A program made the translations under genes and the position numbers. Below are positions 16,822-25,974 of a stretch of DNA of 64,000 nt, in pieces (positions within the stretch are counted from its first letter, which is position 1; each line of letters opens with the position of its first letter). Location: positions 62,001-126,000 of the forward strand of contig CAZFRM010000011.1 of assembly GCA_964521255.1 (NCBI GenBank), written 5' to 3'. Origin of the DNA: ZC4RG29 sp964521255. Lineage in GTDB: Bacteria > Bacteroidota > Bacteroidia > Cytophagales > Cyclobacteriaceae. Under the pieces are notes generated by a model that ran no database searches, had not been told where the DNA came from, and saw only the letters and a list, made by a program, of their open reading frames with translations.

Positions 16822-17604
16822 TCAATCACTTAGTAATTTATTTTGCATCATCCGCAGACGGTAGGCATTCATGGCCGTATTACCTAATTTTTTCGTAAGC
16901 CTGTGATTAACCACAGCGCCTACTGCCGCTCCTACAAAGGGAACAAGTTGAAATAACTTTGCCAGATCAATGTAGTCGCGATACTCTTGCTGAAAATTAC
17001 GCCAGTTCATTTCGTTGATATCCTTTATTTTTTGTGATTCATTTTTCCAATCGACGAGGATGGGATAAAGAGCATTGCGCCCGCGTTGGCTGGAGAAGGT
17101 GAGTTGAAATATATACAGTAAATAAATACGCTCTTTAAAATCTTTTGTATCATATCCGTAAAGCCTGGCGATTTCAAAAAGCATTTTCATTTTTAACGTA
17201 AGCCATAATGGAAAATCAGCGAGACCTAGTAATAAGCCACCGGCACCTGTCAAGCCTCCTTCAGCGGTTGCAGCATTTCGATAGAAGGTAATGGTGCCTC
17301 TTACTTTTTTTTCTGTTTCTTCCAGTGTTGTGAATTCCTGTGGATTCCCGGTAGTGAATCGTGTGCCTATGATCACCGTCTTGATAAGGTTCTTCATCGC
17401 CTCGGTAATGACAATATGGATTTTCTCCGGGATCAATTTGTTAACACGTATCTGTGTACTTTTTGAAACACTGTTAAAAAATGAAGGAGCCCCCTGCATT
17501 TTGATTTGCCATTGTTCAAGTTCCTTTATCGCCTGTTCGTTGTATGCATTCATGTCAGATAAAATATAAGAAAATGTTTCTTTGGATTGTTTGTTAAGAA
17601 ACAT
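16822..17604 (-). CDS. EcsC family protein
   Basis: A 260-residue protein of the EcsC family, named after a Bacillus ecs-locus protein of unknown biochemistry. Recognition rests on AATAEGGLTGAGGLLLGLADFPLWLTLKMKML near the middle (shown here as key pattern GLTGAGG...LADFP) and FQLVPFVGAAVGAVVNHRL near the end, both glycine-rich amphipathic or membrane-dipping segments. No signal peptide is present. A TTG at 17610 is possible, but the ATG at 17604 is preferred. It follows the Nramp-like gene by 22 bases on the same strand and is probably co-transcribed with it. Confidence 0.8.
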   Translation of the reverse strand: MFLNKQSKETFSYILSDMNAYNEQAIKELEQWQIKMQGAPSFFNSVSKSTQIRVNKLIPEKIHIVITEAMKNLIKTVIIGTRFTTGNPQEFTTLEETEKKVRGTITFYRNAATAEGGLTGAGGLLLGLADFPLWLTLKMKMLFEIARLYGYDTKDFKERIYLLYIFQLTFSSQRGRNALYPILVDWKNESQKIKDINEMNWRNFQQEYRDYIDLAKLFQLVPFVGAAVGAVVNHRLTKKLGNTAMNAYRLRMMQNKLLSD

Positions 17605-17625
17605 TGACAAAATTTCTTTGTGTAC

Positions 17626-18972
17626 TTAATTTACTAGTGTCGCAATACCATAAACACCAACACCGATGATTGAAATAATGCTGATCCACAGCGCAATATC
17701 GTATATCAGGCTTGGCTGAAATACCTGAACTTTTTTATAACGAAAATTAATTGCTGCAAAAACAATGATGAACAAAAGTATGGATCCTACTATTCCTCCA
17801 AAGAGAATCATGATTACCGGTAGTTCAATGAAGAAATAGGCTAACGCCCATGTGAGTGGTATTATCCATGCCAGTATTGCAATCACTCTGTTTCGCTGTG
17901 CTACATTGAGAAAATTTATCCAACCCAGTTGGCCGAATATATCCGAATACATTCTTGTCCATGCCGCCAGCGAAGCAAACAGACTTGAGTATAAAACAAA
18001 GAATGCACCTACAAGATAAATCATGCGTACGCCTTCGCCCAAAGACTCTGTGTAAATAAGCGCTACCGTTTCTATCAACTGATTGCCTTCTGGGACAACA
18101 CCGCGGTTATGAAGAATAGCAGCGCCAAGCAAATAGAACGCCGCTGTTACCACAGTATAGACCACCATTGCTGCAATGGCATCGAGGTACATTATGTTGA
18201 TCCAGCCTTTAGCACGTTTTCTCCATTCCGCATTATCTTTCTGCGGTCCTGTGCTCGCCGCATAACCTTTCTCAAGACACCAATAGTTATAAGCAATGAT
18301 CTCGTCACTTGCTACCCCGGTAATACCGAAGGCGCCAATAGCAACACCCACCATCTCCGGAGATAGTTTGAATTTCAAACCTTCAGCTATGTCAGACCAG
18401 GAAATGCTGTAGGGCGTGAATGCAAGAAAACAAACTGCTGTGATGGTAAGAACAGTAAACATCGTGATCATGAAGAGTGACAGTTTTTCAACAAGCGGAT
18501 AGTAGCCTGAAAAGATCAACAATGCCACAGAGAGAGCAGCAGCCACAACCCAGATCAGTATTGGAATGGAAGGAAATAATAAATTTAACACAATGGCTGT
18601 GCTGCCGGTCATTCCGCCAAGCTGTATAACTTTTAAGACGATCAGAATGAAGATTGACCATATGGTCCACTTTCCTTTTCCTAACCGAGGCCCTGGTAGT
18701 TTATTCAATGCCTGCATGGCGGTTTCACCCGTGAGTATGGTATGTTTACCAAACTCCAGCTGAATGGCCACTTTCATAATACAACTAATGATTATAATCC
18801 AAAATGCAGTGAAGCCTGCTTTGGCGCCTAGGGTTGTAGTAGCAATCAGTTCTCCCGAGCCTACAATAGATGCCGAGAGAACAAAACCCGGCCCCACCAT
18901 CTTGAGTTTTCCCCATAGCGATACAGGTGGTTCTTTAATCGTCTGCTCACTTACAAGATAGTTATCCACCAT
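17626..18972 (-). CDS. Nramp-related transporter lacking canonical metal motifs
   Basis: A 448-residue inner membrane protein with about 11 hydrophobic segments of the Nramp (LeuT-fold) family. In true Nramps helix 1 carries DPGN and helix 6 carries MPH for divalent metal binding. Here helix 1 reads ASIVGSGELIATT (Gly38-Ser39-Gly40-Glu41) and helix 6 reads GAFGITGVASDEIIAY (about 213-225). The substrate is therefore unlikely to be bound as Mn2+ or Fe2+ in the usual way. It may belong to the Nramp-related clades of divergent specificity. The downstream EcsC-like gene is probably in the same operon. Automated annotation would call it a Mn/Fe transporter; that is doubtful. Confidence 0.85.
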   Translation of the reverse strand: MVDNYLVSEQTIKEPPVSLWGKLKMVGPGFVLSASIVGSGELIATTTLGAKAGFTAFWIIIISCIMKVAIQLEFGKHTILTGETAMQALNKLPGPRLGKGKWTIWSIFILIVLKVIQLGGMTGSTAIVLNLLFPSIPILIWVVAAALSVALLIFSGYYPLVEKLSLFMITMFTVLTITAVCFLAFTPYSISWSDIAEGLKFKLSPEMVGVAIGAFGITGVASDEIIAYNYWCLEKGYAASTGPQKDNAEWRKRAKGWINIMYLDAIAAMVVYTVVTAAFYLLGAAILHNRGVVPEGNQLIETVALIYTESLGEGVRMIYLVGAFFVLYSSLFASLAAWTRMYSDIFGQLGWINFLNVAQRNRVIAILAWIIPLTWALAYFFIELPVIMILFGGIVGSILLFIIVFAAINFRYKKVQVFQPSLIYDIALWISIISIIGVGVYGIATLVN

Positions 18973-19028
18973 TTGGAAAGGACAAGTCCGATTTTACAAG
19001 GTTCTGATTTTATGTCTTGCACTAAAGG

Positions 19029-20417
19029 TCAGTTATTTTTTGGTATGTAAATATCTTTGTATGTGAGAGCGCATTGTGTGATTGCCTCTAAGAAATAATC
19101 AGGTGATGTAGTCTTGTTGTCATTATAAATTCCTCCATTGGCAAAAAGACATCCTTGCTCTTTGGCAAGTTTGAGGAAATCAATGCCGGGTATGCGAAGC
19201 GTATTGTTAATTTCTATTCCAACTTTATTTTTCTTAGCTGCTTCAATCACTTTTAGCATTCTTGCTTTTGTCCAAAGTTTATTATAATCGCTTGCCAACG
19301 ATGATGGAAGGAGAGTGGCATTTGCCCAGATATCAATAGTACCTGAGTTGATTTTGGTGATTATAGCTGCGACGTAATCATCCATGAAGGATTGAGTATT
19401 ACTGATTTTGTCACCACTATGTACATCAATGGTTTTCCCGCTTTTACTTTTGAACTTTGTAATTTCTCCAATCACATAGTCGAACTTTTGTATTGTTTCA
19501 TTATCAATTGGTCGACTATCATTTGAATTCGTAATACCTAAAAAGACAGGGTACTTGCTATACTTGGAAATAAAATTTGTCAGCGTGTTATTGTCGGCTA
19601 ATGTTGGCGCATCGGCAACTACTCCAATATTAATTCCTGTTTTATAAAATTCCTGGATAGCATTGTCAATATTAAAAGTATTATCATCAATGACATGCGT
19701 GTCAATAAATGCAAAGTTCTCTTCCTGTGCTTCAATAATTTTAGGGTAAGGTTCAGCCGGTACTTTCACTGAATTACCAGCGCTATCAGGAAGAATCTTA
19801 AGCTTTATGTTTTTGAAGAATACAGTACTTAGTGGATCGTGGCCCTGAAGAGCAAACGTGCCGCTTGCCTGCCGTGGATTGGATGATTCAATGTAGTCTA
19901 CCGTTAACATTCCGTCATGCTTAATGCGGATGTGCTTACCTTCAACCAGGATATTCAGATTGTACCAGACGCTGTCTTTAGCGAATGCTTTGTAAACATT
20001 TCTAACACCGTATAAGCTGGCGCCCTTTTTTACTTCCTTATAATCACCACCGCCAGGATGTGTGGTGTTGATTTGAACTTCATAACCTTTTTCCGGCCAG
20101 CCTTCTTCCTGGTATGTTGTGTGAAAGTAAATGCCGGAATTCGCCAGGGGATAGGTCATCACGTCTGCGCTCAATTCAAAGTTTTTAATATCTATTGGTT
20201 CTTTTCCATCGCCAACATAAAACAAATGTGATCGATCGCCGTTGGCTACGATCATTCCATTTTCTATTTTAAAGGTGCCCTGGTTCTCGCTCGCCTTCCA
20301 GCCGGTAAAGTCTTTTCCATTAAAGAGTTCGATCCACTCGCTGGATTTTTTTTCTGTTGTACAAGTAGTGCAGATCAGGGCTAACGCTAAGAGCGTGATA
20401 AGATTTAATCGGTGCAT
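19029..20417 (-). CDS. DUF1080 domain fused to a PHP-like C-terminal domain, lipoprotein-like
   Basis: A 462-residue exported protein. The N-terminal hydrophobic signal ends in a Cys-rich stretch (ICTTCTTEKK) that could be a lipobox. Residues about 27-210 are a DUF1080 (3-keto-disaccharide hydrolase) concanavalin-like domain, seen from WIELFNGKDFTGWK and HPGGGDYKEVKKGASLYG. The remaining 230 residues look like a PHP/TIM-barrel phosphoesterase: FIDTHVIDD, DVHSGD, then VIEAAKKNKVGIEINNTLRIPGIDF. Several metal ligands expected of PHP enzymes are replaced (IDIWANA in place of a His-bearing segment), so activity is uncertain. This fusion is unusual to me; substrate binding by DUF1080 with a degenerate hydrolase is inferred. 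Confidence 0.75.
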   Translation of the reverse strand: MHRLNLITLLALALICTTCTTEKKSSEWIELFNGKDFTGWKASENQGTFKIENGMIVANGDRSHLFYVGDGKEPIDIKNFELSADVMTYPLANSGIYFHTTYQEEGWPEKGYEVQINTTHPGGGDYKEVKKGASLYGVRNVYKAFAKDSVWYNLNILVEGKHIRIKHDGMLTVDYIESSNPRQASGTFALQGHDPLSTVFFKNIKLKILPDSAGNSVKVPAEPYPKIIEAQEENFAFIDTHVIDDNTFNIDNAIQEFYKTGINIGVVADAPTLADNNTLTNFISKYSKYPVFLGITNSNDSRPIDNETIQKFDYVIGEITKFKSKSGKTIDVHSGDKISNTQSFMDDYVAAIITKINSGTIDIWANATLLPSSLASDYNKLWTKARMLKVIEAAKKNKVGIEINNTLRIPGIDFLKLAKEQGCLFANGGIYNDNKTTSPDYFLEAITQCALTYKDIYIPKNN

Positions 20418-20637
20418 GATGATTTTGGGTTGGAAATATAACCTACCAGTTAATTTTTGTTGACCGTGGACTATTTACATAAAGTTAATGACTTTTAATG
20501 TAAGCGGCGGCGTGGAAATACTGTCAACAGGATTATCATCAGAATGGATTAATTGCACACCTCATTTGCTACTCCAACTTAGAACCACACTTCACCTCAA
20601 GAAAGTTGAATCACTTGTTCGATAAGACTAAATTTAC

Positions 20638-20650
20638 CTTTACGGTAAAG
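20638..20650. promoter_or_regulatory. Dyad CTTTACGGTAAAG before the Crp-like gene
   Basis: A perfect 13-base dyad with one central base lies 17 bases upstream of the TTG start of the regulator. Crp/Fnr-type regulators bind dyads, so autoregulation is possible. Only this one copy was noticed. Confidence 0.35.
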
Positions 20651-20666
20651 TCATATCCGATTCAAC

Positions 20667-21239
20667 TTGCTTCAATTAAAAAAACTTATTGATTCAATCT
20701 ATCCTCTTCCCGAGGCAGACTGGAATGAATTCGCAGCATTGTGGAAACCTCTTTCTGTTAAGCGGAAAGAGATTATTACTGCTTCAGGTGAACAGGAAAA
20801 ATATTTGTACTTCGTTGTTGATGGTGTTCAGCGTGTTTATTACATGGATGATAACAACCGGGAGGCGACGCTTGTCTTCACTTACGCACCTTCTTTTGGA
20901 GGAGTTCTGGATTCAATGCTGCTTCAAAAGCCATCAAAATATTTTTATGAAACACTGACGCCTTCCAGTTTCATCCGAACACCTTTTCATGATGTTCAGG
21001 AACTGATGCAAAAAAGACCGGCAGTGAATGCTATGATTTTATCAGGACTTAGCCAGGTATTGTCCGGTGTGTTGGAAAGACAAGTAGAACTGCAATGCTA
21101 TACTTCTGAAGAAAAGTTCAGAAAACTTCTTCAACGTAGTCCGCACATACTCCAGTTGGTACCGCATAAGTATCTCGCGAATTACCTGGGTATTGATCCG
21201 ACAAACTTCAGTAAGTTCATTAATAAGATCAGAATATAA
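20667..21239 (+). CDS. Crp/Fnr-family transcriptional regulator
   Basis: A 190-residue regulator with an N-terminal cyclic-nucleotide-binding-like beta barrel (residues about 20-110, KYLYFVVDGVQRVYYMDD) and a short C-terminal helix-turn-helix (VPHKYLANYLGIDPTNFSKFINKI). The phosphate-binding cassette for cAMP is not recognisable, as in most Bacteroidota members. The start is TTG; no ATG lies near the expected N-terminus. It lies upstream of, and codirectional with, the phospholipase C gene (137-base gap), so it may control it. Confidence 0.85.
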   Translation: MLQLKKLIDSIYPLPEADWNEFAALWKPLSVKRKEIITASGEQEKYLYFVVDGVQRVYYMDDNNREATLVFTYAPSFGGVLDSMLLQKPSKYFYETLTPSSFIRTPFHDVQELMQKRPAVNAMILSGLSQVLSGVLERQVELQCYTSEEKFRKLLQRSPHILQLVPHKYLANYLGIDPTNFSKFINKIRI

Positions 21240-21375
21240 TTTCGTTTGATGGTGTGGAATCTTTTAATTAAGTAGTGGTGTTTAAATGAACCAAAGATTA
21301 ATTAATTTTTAAATCAACAAAGAAGTATTTTCATTGAATTGAATTGATTTACATTTAAGCTTTACTTCCTTTTTC

Positions 21376-23874
21376 ATGGACTCAAGAAGAGAATTTCTTA
21401 AAAAAGCAGCCTTGTTAACTGGCGCGGGCTTAACAAATTTATTTCCGGCTTCCATTCAACGTGCTTTCGCGATTGACCCGGCAGTTGGAAGTACTTTTCT
21501 CGATGCAGAACATATTGTCATTCTTATGCAGGAGAATCGATCCTTTGATCATTGCTATGGTACATTAAAAGGTGTTCGCGGTTTCAATGATCGGAGAGTC
21601 ATTCACCTTCCAAATAAAAATCCGGTTTGGTTACAGACAAACGCCGAAGGAGAAACTTATGCACCCTTTCGACTTAACATTAAGGATACAAATGCAACGT
21701 GGATGGGTTCACTACCTCACGGATGGACTGACCAGGTAGATGCACGGAACAAGGGGAAATACGATCAATGGCTTATTGCAAAAAAATCAGGACATAAAGA
21801 TTATGCGAAGATGCCTTTGACGCTCGGGTATTATGACAGAGAAGACATTCCTTTCTATCACGCTCTTGCTGATGCGTTTACCGTATGTGATCAAAATTTT
21901 AGTTCTTCATTAACAGGCACAACGCCTAACCGGCTTTATCTCTGGACGGGCACCATTCGTGATAAACCGGACAGTAATGTTCAGGCTCGCGTTCGAAATT
22001 CAGAATTGGATTATGATGTACCTGCACAATGGACGACATTTCCGGAAAGATTGGAGGACAACGGAATCAGTTGGAGAATTTATCAGAATGAAATCAGTGC
22101 AGATGTAGGTTTTGAAGGTGAAGAGGATGCATGGCTGGCAAATTTTACAGACAATCCCATTGAATGGTTTTCGCAATATAACGTCCGGTTTCATCCTGCC
22201 TACATAAAATTCCTTCCAAAAAAAATCGAACGGTTAAAAGAAGAAATTAAGAAACTGGAAAAAGAACTCAACAGTCCGTCGTCTCCGGGAGAAGAGTACG
22301 GAAAAATTTCAACACGTTTGAAGAGAACCAGAACAGCGCTTCAGGCGACAATAGAAGAACAGAGAATTTACACAGCGGAAAACTATGCAAAGCTTTCTCA
22401 ACGAGAAAAAAACCTTCATGAAAAAGCATTTACTACTAACGTTAATGATCCGCATTATCACGAGCTTTCAACTTTAAAATACAAGGAAGGAATTGAAGAG
22501 CGTGAGATAAAAGTGCCAAAAGGTGATGTGCTTTTTCAATTCCGGGAAGATGTTACACAGGGAAAGTTGCCAACAGTGTCCTGGCTGGTAGCTCCACAAA
22601 ATTTTTCTGATCATCCCGGTGCGCCATGGTATGGAGCCTGGTATGTATCGGAAGCGATGGACATTCTTACTAAAGATCCTGAAGTCTGGAAGAAGACAAT
22701 CTTTATACTTTGCTATGATGAGAATGACGGATACTTTGATCATGTTCCTCCATTTGTTCCGCCAAGTCCTTACGATTCTGAAAACGGATTGACTTCAAAG
22801 GGGATTGATACGTCGGTTGAATTCGTAACGCTCGAACAAGACCTTAAACGCAGACCTGCTTCCGAAGCGCGAGGGAGTTCTATTGGACTTGGCTACCGTG
22901 TACCATTAGTTATTGCATCACCCTGGAGTCGTGGAGGATTTGTGAACTCACAGGTATTCGATCATACCTCCATACTTCAATTCATGGAGAAATTTCTCAA
23001 TCATAAAACACAGAAGAAGATTGAAGAGAGTAACATTAGTACATGGCGAAGAACTATCTGCGGAGATATGACTTCAGCATTTCGTCCTTATAATGGTGAA
23101 AAGATTTCTTTGCCGGCGTTTCTTGATAAGAACACCGTCATTGAAAGTATTCACAAAGCAAAATTTAAAAGGAATCCATCGGGATACAAACCACTGACTG
23201 CAGATGATATAGAGCAAATCAAGCAACGGTCTCAGCATTCTTTACTGCCAAAACAAGAGCCTGGCGTACGTCCTTCCTGTTCGCTTCCATATCAACTTTA
23301 TGCGGAAGGCAGCTTGAGCGAAGACAGGCAAACTTTTAATATTCAATTTGAAGCCAGTAGCAAAGTTTTTGGAAGCAAATCTGCAGGATCAGCATTTCAT
23401 GTATATACCAACAATAACAAAGATCCAAGGGCTTACGCTGTTATTGCCGGTGATCGCCTGATGGACGCATGGAAAATGAATGACTTTGAAAATTCAAATT
23501 ATGATCTCTGTGTATATGGAGCGAATGGATTCTTTCGTGAGTTTACAGGAAACAGTAACGATCCGTTACTTGATGTTAAATGTGAATATGAAACTAACGG
23601 CAAATTTCTTACTGGTAATGTCAACTTGGTAGTGACGAATAAAAGTAATCGTTCGCTGCGTTTGAAGATAGCAGATGAAGGATATAAAAAAAATAATACA
23701 ACTAAGACCATAACCTCCGGAAGCAAAACAACTATTAAACTAAGTCTCAAAGAGAGTCACGACTGGTACGACTTTAGTATTTCCGTAAATGGTTTTGAAT
23801 CTTTTAAGAAGCGTTATGCTGGTCGTGTTGAAACGGGAAAAGATGGATTCACCGATCCGGCTATGGGTACCTGA
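21376..23874 (+). CDS. Phosphocholine-specific phospholipase C
   Basis: An 832-residue secreted enzyme cleaving phosphatidylcholine or sphingomyelin headgroups. A Tat signal (MDSRREFLKKAALLTGAG) leads into the AcpA/PLC catalytic domain: MQENRSFDHCYGTLKGVRGF, SSSLTGTTPNRLYLWTGT and LCYDENDGYFDHVPPF. Two C-terminal DUF756-type beta domains follow (about 640-830), ending with the conserved RVETGKDGFTDPAMG tail. Residues 275-375 include a lysine/glutamate-rich helical insert. The gene's last 61 bases overlap the convergent radical SAM gene. No chaperone gene is adjacent. Confidence 0.92.
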   Translation: MDSRREFLKKAALLTGAGLTNLFPASIQRAFAIDPAVGSTFLDAEHIVILMQENRSFDHCYGTLKGVRGFNDRRVIHLPNKNPVWLQTNAEGETYAPFRLNIKDTNATWMGSLPHGWTDQVDARNKGKYDQWLIAKKSGHKDYAKMPLTLGYYDREDIPFYHALADAFTVCDQNFSSSLTGTTPNRLYLWTGTIRDKPDSNVQARVRNSELDYDVPAQWTTFPERLEDNGISWRIYQNEISADVGFEGEEDAWLANFTDNPIEWFSQYNVRFHPAYIKFLPKKIERLKEEIKKLEKELNSPSSPGEEYGKISTRLKRTRTALQATIEEQRIYTAENYAKLSQREKNLHEKAFTTNVNDPHYHELSTLKYKEGIEEREIKVPKGDVLFQFREDVTQGKLPTVSWLVAPQNFSDHPGAPWYGAWYVSEAMDILTKDPEVWKKTIFILCYDENDGYFDHVPPFVPPSPYDSENGLTSKGIDTSVEFVTLEQDLKRRPASEARGSSIGLGYRVPLVIASPWSRGGFVNSQVFDHTSILQFMEKFLNHKTQKKIEESNISTWRRTICGDMTSAFRPYNGEKISLPAFLDKNTVIESIHKAKFKRNPSGYKPLTADDIEQIKQRSQHSLLPKQEPGVRPSCSLPYQLYAEGSLSEDRQTFNIQFEASSKVFGSKSAGSAFHVYTNNNKDPRAYAVIAGDRLMDAWKMNDFENSNYDLCVYGANGFFREFTGNSNDPLLDVKCEYETNGKFLTGNVNLVVTNKSNRSLRLKIADEGYKKNNTTKTITSGSKTTIKLSLKESHDWYDFSISVNGFESFKKRYAGRVETGKDGFTDPAMGT

Positions 23875-25454
23875 AGATTGTGGTGAAGCGATTGGCTGAC
23901 TTGCTCAGTTTGTAAGGCAATCATTTTTTTTCGTGTCTTTTCAAGGTATGCATTGGGATTATGTTCCAATGCTCCTTTGGGAAGCCATTGCCACCACTTA
24001 CCCAGATCCTTCTTTATTATATCAGAATAGAACGCAGGAAGTTCTTGTGTTTCTCCTTCAAAATAGTTTCTGAATTTTTCATCTTTTATAAGCATCTCAC
24101 GTACCTGACGATAGAAACGAATGCGGCCATAACCCTCGTTAGAAACGGCGCGCATAAAATTCATCCACCTGGGTGTAAATTCACGTGTAGCCATAAAACG
24201 ACGATAAATAGCTTTTGGAGAAAAAGTGTATTCGGTAAGGTCAATCACTTTGCTGTAGAAATCAACCCAATCGTAGTTTTGGGGTTTTAAGTTCATAGCA
24301 AGGTGATTATTGAGAAAATGAAAAGGGAAAGGAATAACCCGACCGGCCTTTTGATATTCAAGATTAATAGGAGCCGCTTCACCAAATGCTGAGAGTAAGG
24401 AATAACCAGGGAAAGCTGCTGGTGAACGGTCAACAAATCGTTTTGTAAGTTCAAATGGTTCCGATCCTGCATCACTGTCCAACCCTAACACAAAATTAGT
24501 CTGTACATAAGGAACATATTTGAATATCATATTGACATGTTCAGATATCTGTCCCACTCGCTCTTCTCCGGTGATACGCGATGCCCTTGACTTATTCCCT
24601 AATTCATACCATGATTCGATACCCGGTAGTACAGCAAGAAAATCATTTTGCTGTAACACTTTCAGGTGCTTCTCAGTAAGAATTGACAGACTGCTTTCTG
24701 CCATGAAATGAAAACTTTTCTTCGGAGCGGCTGACGCGATGGCTTCCATGTTATCCTCAAAGCGTACGCCGAAATTTGGATCATGCCAGGCCACTAATGG
24801 TTTTTTGAATTTGGTCAGAAGGAATTGAAGGTCTTCCTTGATTGTTTGGAAATCTAAAGGTTGATAAGGAACCTCAGAATCAATACAGAATGAACAGGTA
24901 TACGGACAGCCCATACTTGCCAGCATGGGAATGAACTTAAGAAATGGTGCCTTTCTTAAGGTAGGCTCGATAAACTTCCAGCGCTCGGCCACACCGGGCA
25001 ACTCAAGCGGCTGTTTGCTAGCGGCCAACTGTTTACCAAGCGGACGCACAGGCGAACAATTGGTTAGCACCTCCGTTATGATAGACCGATTGGTAAAACC
25101 TAAAACATAATCAAAGTATTTGACGGCATCATCCGGATAACACCTGGCATGAGGCCCGCCCAGAACTGTAACGGCGCCTTTACTCTGAAAATAATTGCTT
25201 AATGCATAGGCAAGAAATGCGGCTTGCGTAAATGAGCTTATAAAAACAAGATCGACCTTCGCGGGCAATTCTTTACTCAAATCTTCGCGACCCGTATAAC
25301 ATATCATTGTTACATCATGGCCTTCTTGTTCACACCAGGTGGCAACAACCTGAGGCATAATACTTGCGAGGTTGGCATGCATTATTCTTGCCCACAACGT
25401 GTTGGAAGGACCTTTACATACTAGGTCAATTATACCGATGGTCAGTTTTCTCAT
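23814..25454 (-). CDS. B12-binding domain radical SAM protein
   Basis: A 546-residue enzyme with an N-terminal cobalamin-binding-like Rossmann domain (residues 1-120, GGPHARCYPDDAVKYFDYVLGF) and a radical SAM barrel with the CxxxCxxC cluster motif (GCPYTCSFCID, near residue 180). A C-terminal helical region of about 200 residues completes it. It resembles hopanoid or methyltransferase-type family members of unknown substrate. A TTG at 25487 is possible, but the ATG at 25454 gives the family-like start MRKLTIGIIDLV. Its 3' end runs 61 bases into the phospholipase gene on the other strand, and the last 20 residues have no obvious fold. Confidence 0.85.
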   Translation of the reverse strand: MRKLTIGIIDLVCKGPSNTLWARIMHANLASIMPQVVATWCEQEGHDVTMICYTGREDLSKELPAKVDLVFISSFTQAAFLAYALSNYFQSKGAVTVLGGPHARCYPDDAVKYFDYVLGFTNRSIITEVLTNCSPVRPLGKQLAASKQPLELPGVAERWKFIEPTLRKAPFLKFIPMLASMGCPYTCSFCIDSEVPYQPLDFQTIKEDLQFLLTKFKKPLVAWHDPNFGVRFEDNMEAIASAAPKKSFHFMAESSLSILTEKHLKVLQQNDFLAVLPGIESWYELGNKSRASRITGEERVGQISEHVNMIFKYVPYVQTNFVLGLDSDAGSEPFELTKRFVDRSPAAFPGYSLLSAFGEAAPINLEYQKAGRVIPFPFHFLNNHLAMNLKPQNYDWVDFYSKVIDLTEYTFSPKAIYRRFMATREFTPRWMNFMRAVSNEGYGRIRFYRQVREMLIKDEKFRNYFEGETQELPAFYSDIIKKDLGKWWQWLPKGALEHNPNAYLEKTRKKMIALQTEQVSQSLHHNLQVPIAGSVNPSFPVSTRPA

Positions 25455-25487
25455 TTTTGAATTGATGTTCAGGGTTCCTTGAAACAA

Positions 25488-25747
25488 CTCCTGAAATCAT
25501 AGATACAGAAGGGGTCAACAGAATCGCGATGGTGAAATTTAAAGTTTGTTAAATGTAATGATTAAATAATACCCGTCCTATAATTAGTATATGGATTAAC
25601 ACTTAACAAACCTAAAACCAAGTATTATAACGGCTATTCAGGATATTTATTATGTATACCCTACACCGCTTACGCTTTTGAAAACATAGATTGGAGCCAT
25701 TACCATGTTTTTAGTATCGATCTCCACGGCGTAAGTTCTATCGTCAA
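25488..25747. other. Intergenic DNA, possibly the start of a decayed gene
   Basis: A 260-base AT-rich spacer. A short segment near 25706 (ATG TTT TTA GTA TCG ATC ...) could be a worn signal peptide of the pseudogene downstream, but this cannot be supported firmly. Nothing else is recognised. Confidence 0.3.
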
Positions 25748-25974
25748 AAAGTAAATTTTATTGTTATAGCCTATCGTGGAAATCATCAACAGCTCCGGAA
25801 AATACAAAGGCATTTGAAGAAGCGATACAACACGGTGTCGATTATGTTTAAGTCGATCTTCGTACAACCTAAGATGACATTAAACACCGGGCTTGACGGC
25901 CTTCAAACCGATCATTTGAAGATCTGATTTCATATCTTAATAGCAGAAGAAAACGCCAGGAATGTTTTAAATAG
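25748..25974 (+). pseudogene. Decayed glycerophosphodiester phosphodiesterase (GDPD) fragment
   Basis: Reading the plus strand with frame changes gives VIAYRGNH, then TAPENTKAFEEAIQHGVDYV, a TAA, VDLRTT, another TAA, DDIKH, then directly LDGLQTDH and DLISYLNSRRKR. These are the N-terminal (H-R-G-x(n)-PENT-x-AF-x-A-x-x-x-G-x-D) and C-terminal (DGxxTDxP-like) GDPD blocks. The expected central about 170 residues are missing. HRG has become YRG, and two in-frame TAA codons sit where Glu and Lys are expected. It ends with a TAG at 25972-25974, adjoining the next gene's end. The nearby phospholipase C makes a lost phospholipid-degradation link plausible. Confidence 0.75.

Noticed and set aside
16683..16898. 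A 71-codon plus-strand ORF starting in the intergenic region before the EcsC gene
   Set aside because: Its second part is antisense to EcsC and no motif or promoter supports it.
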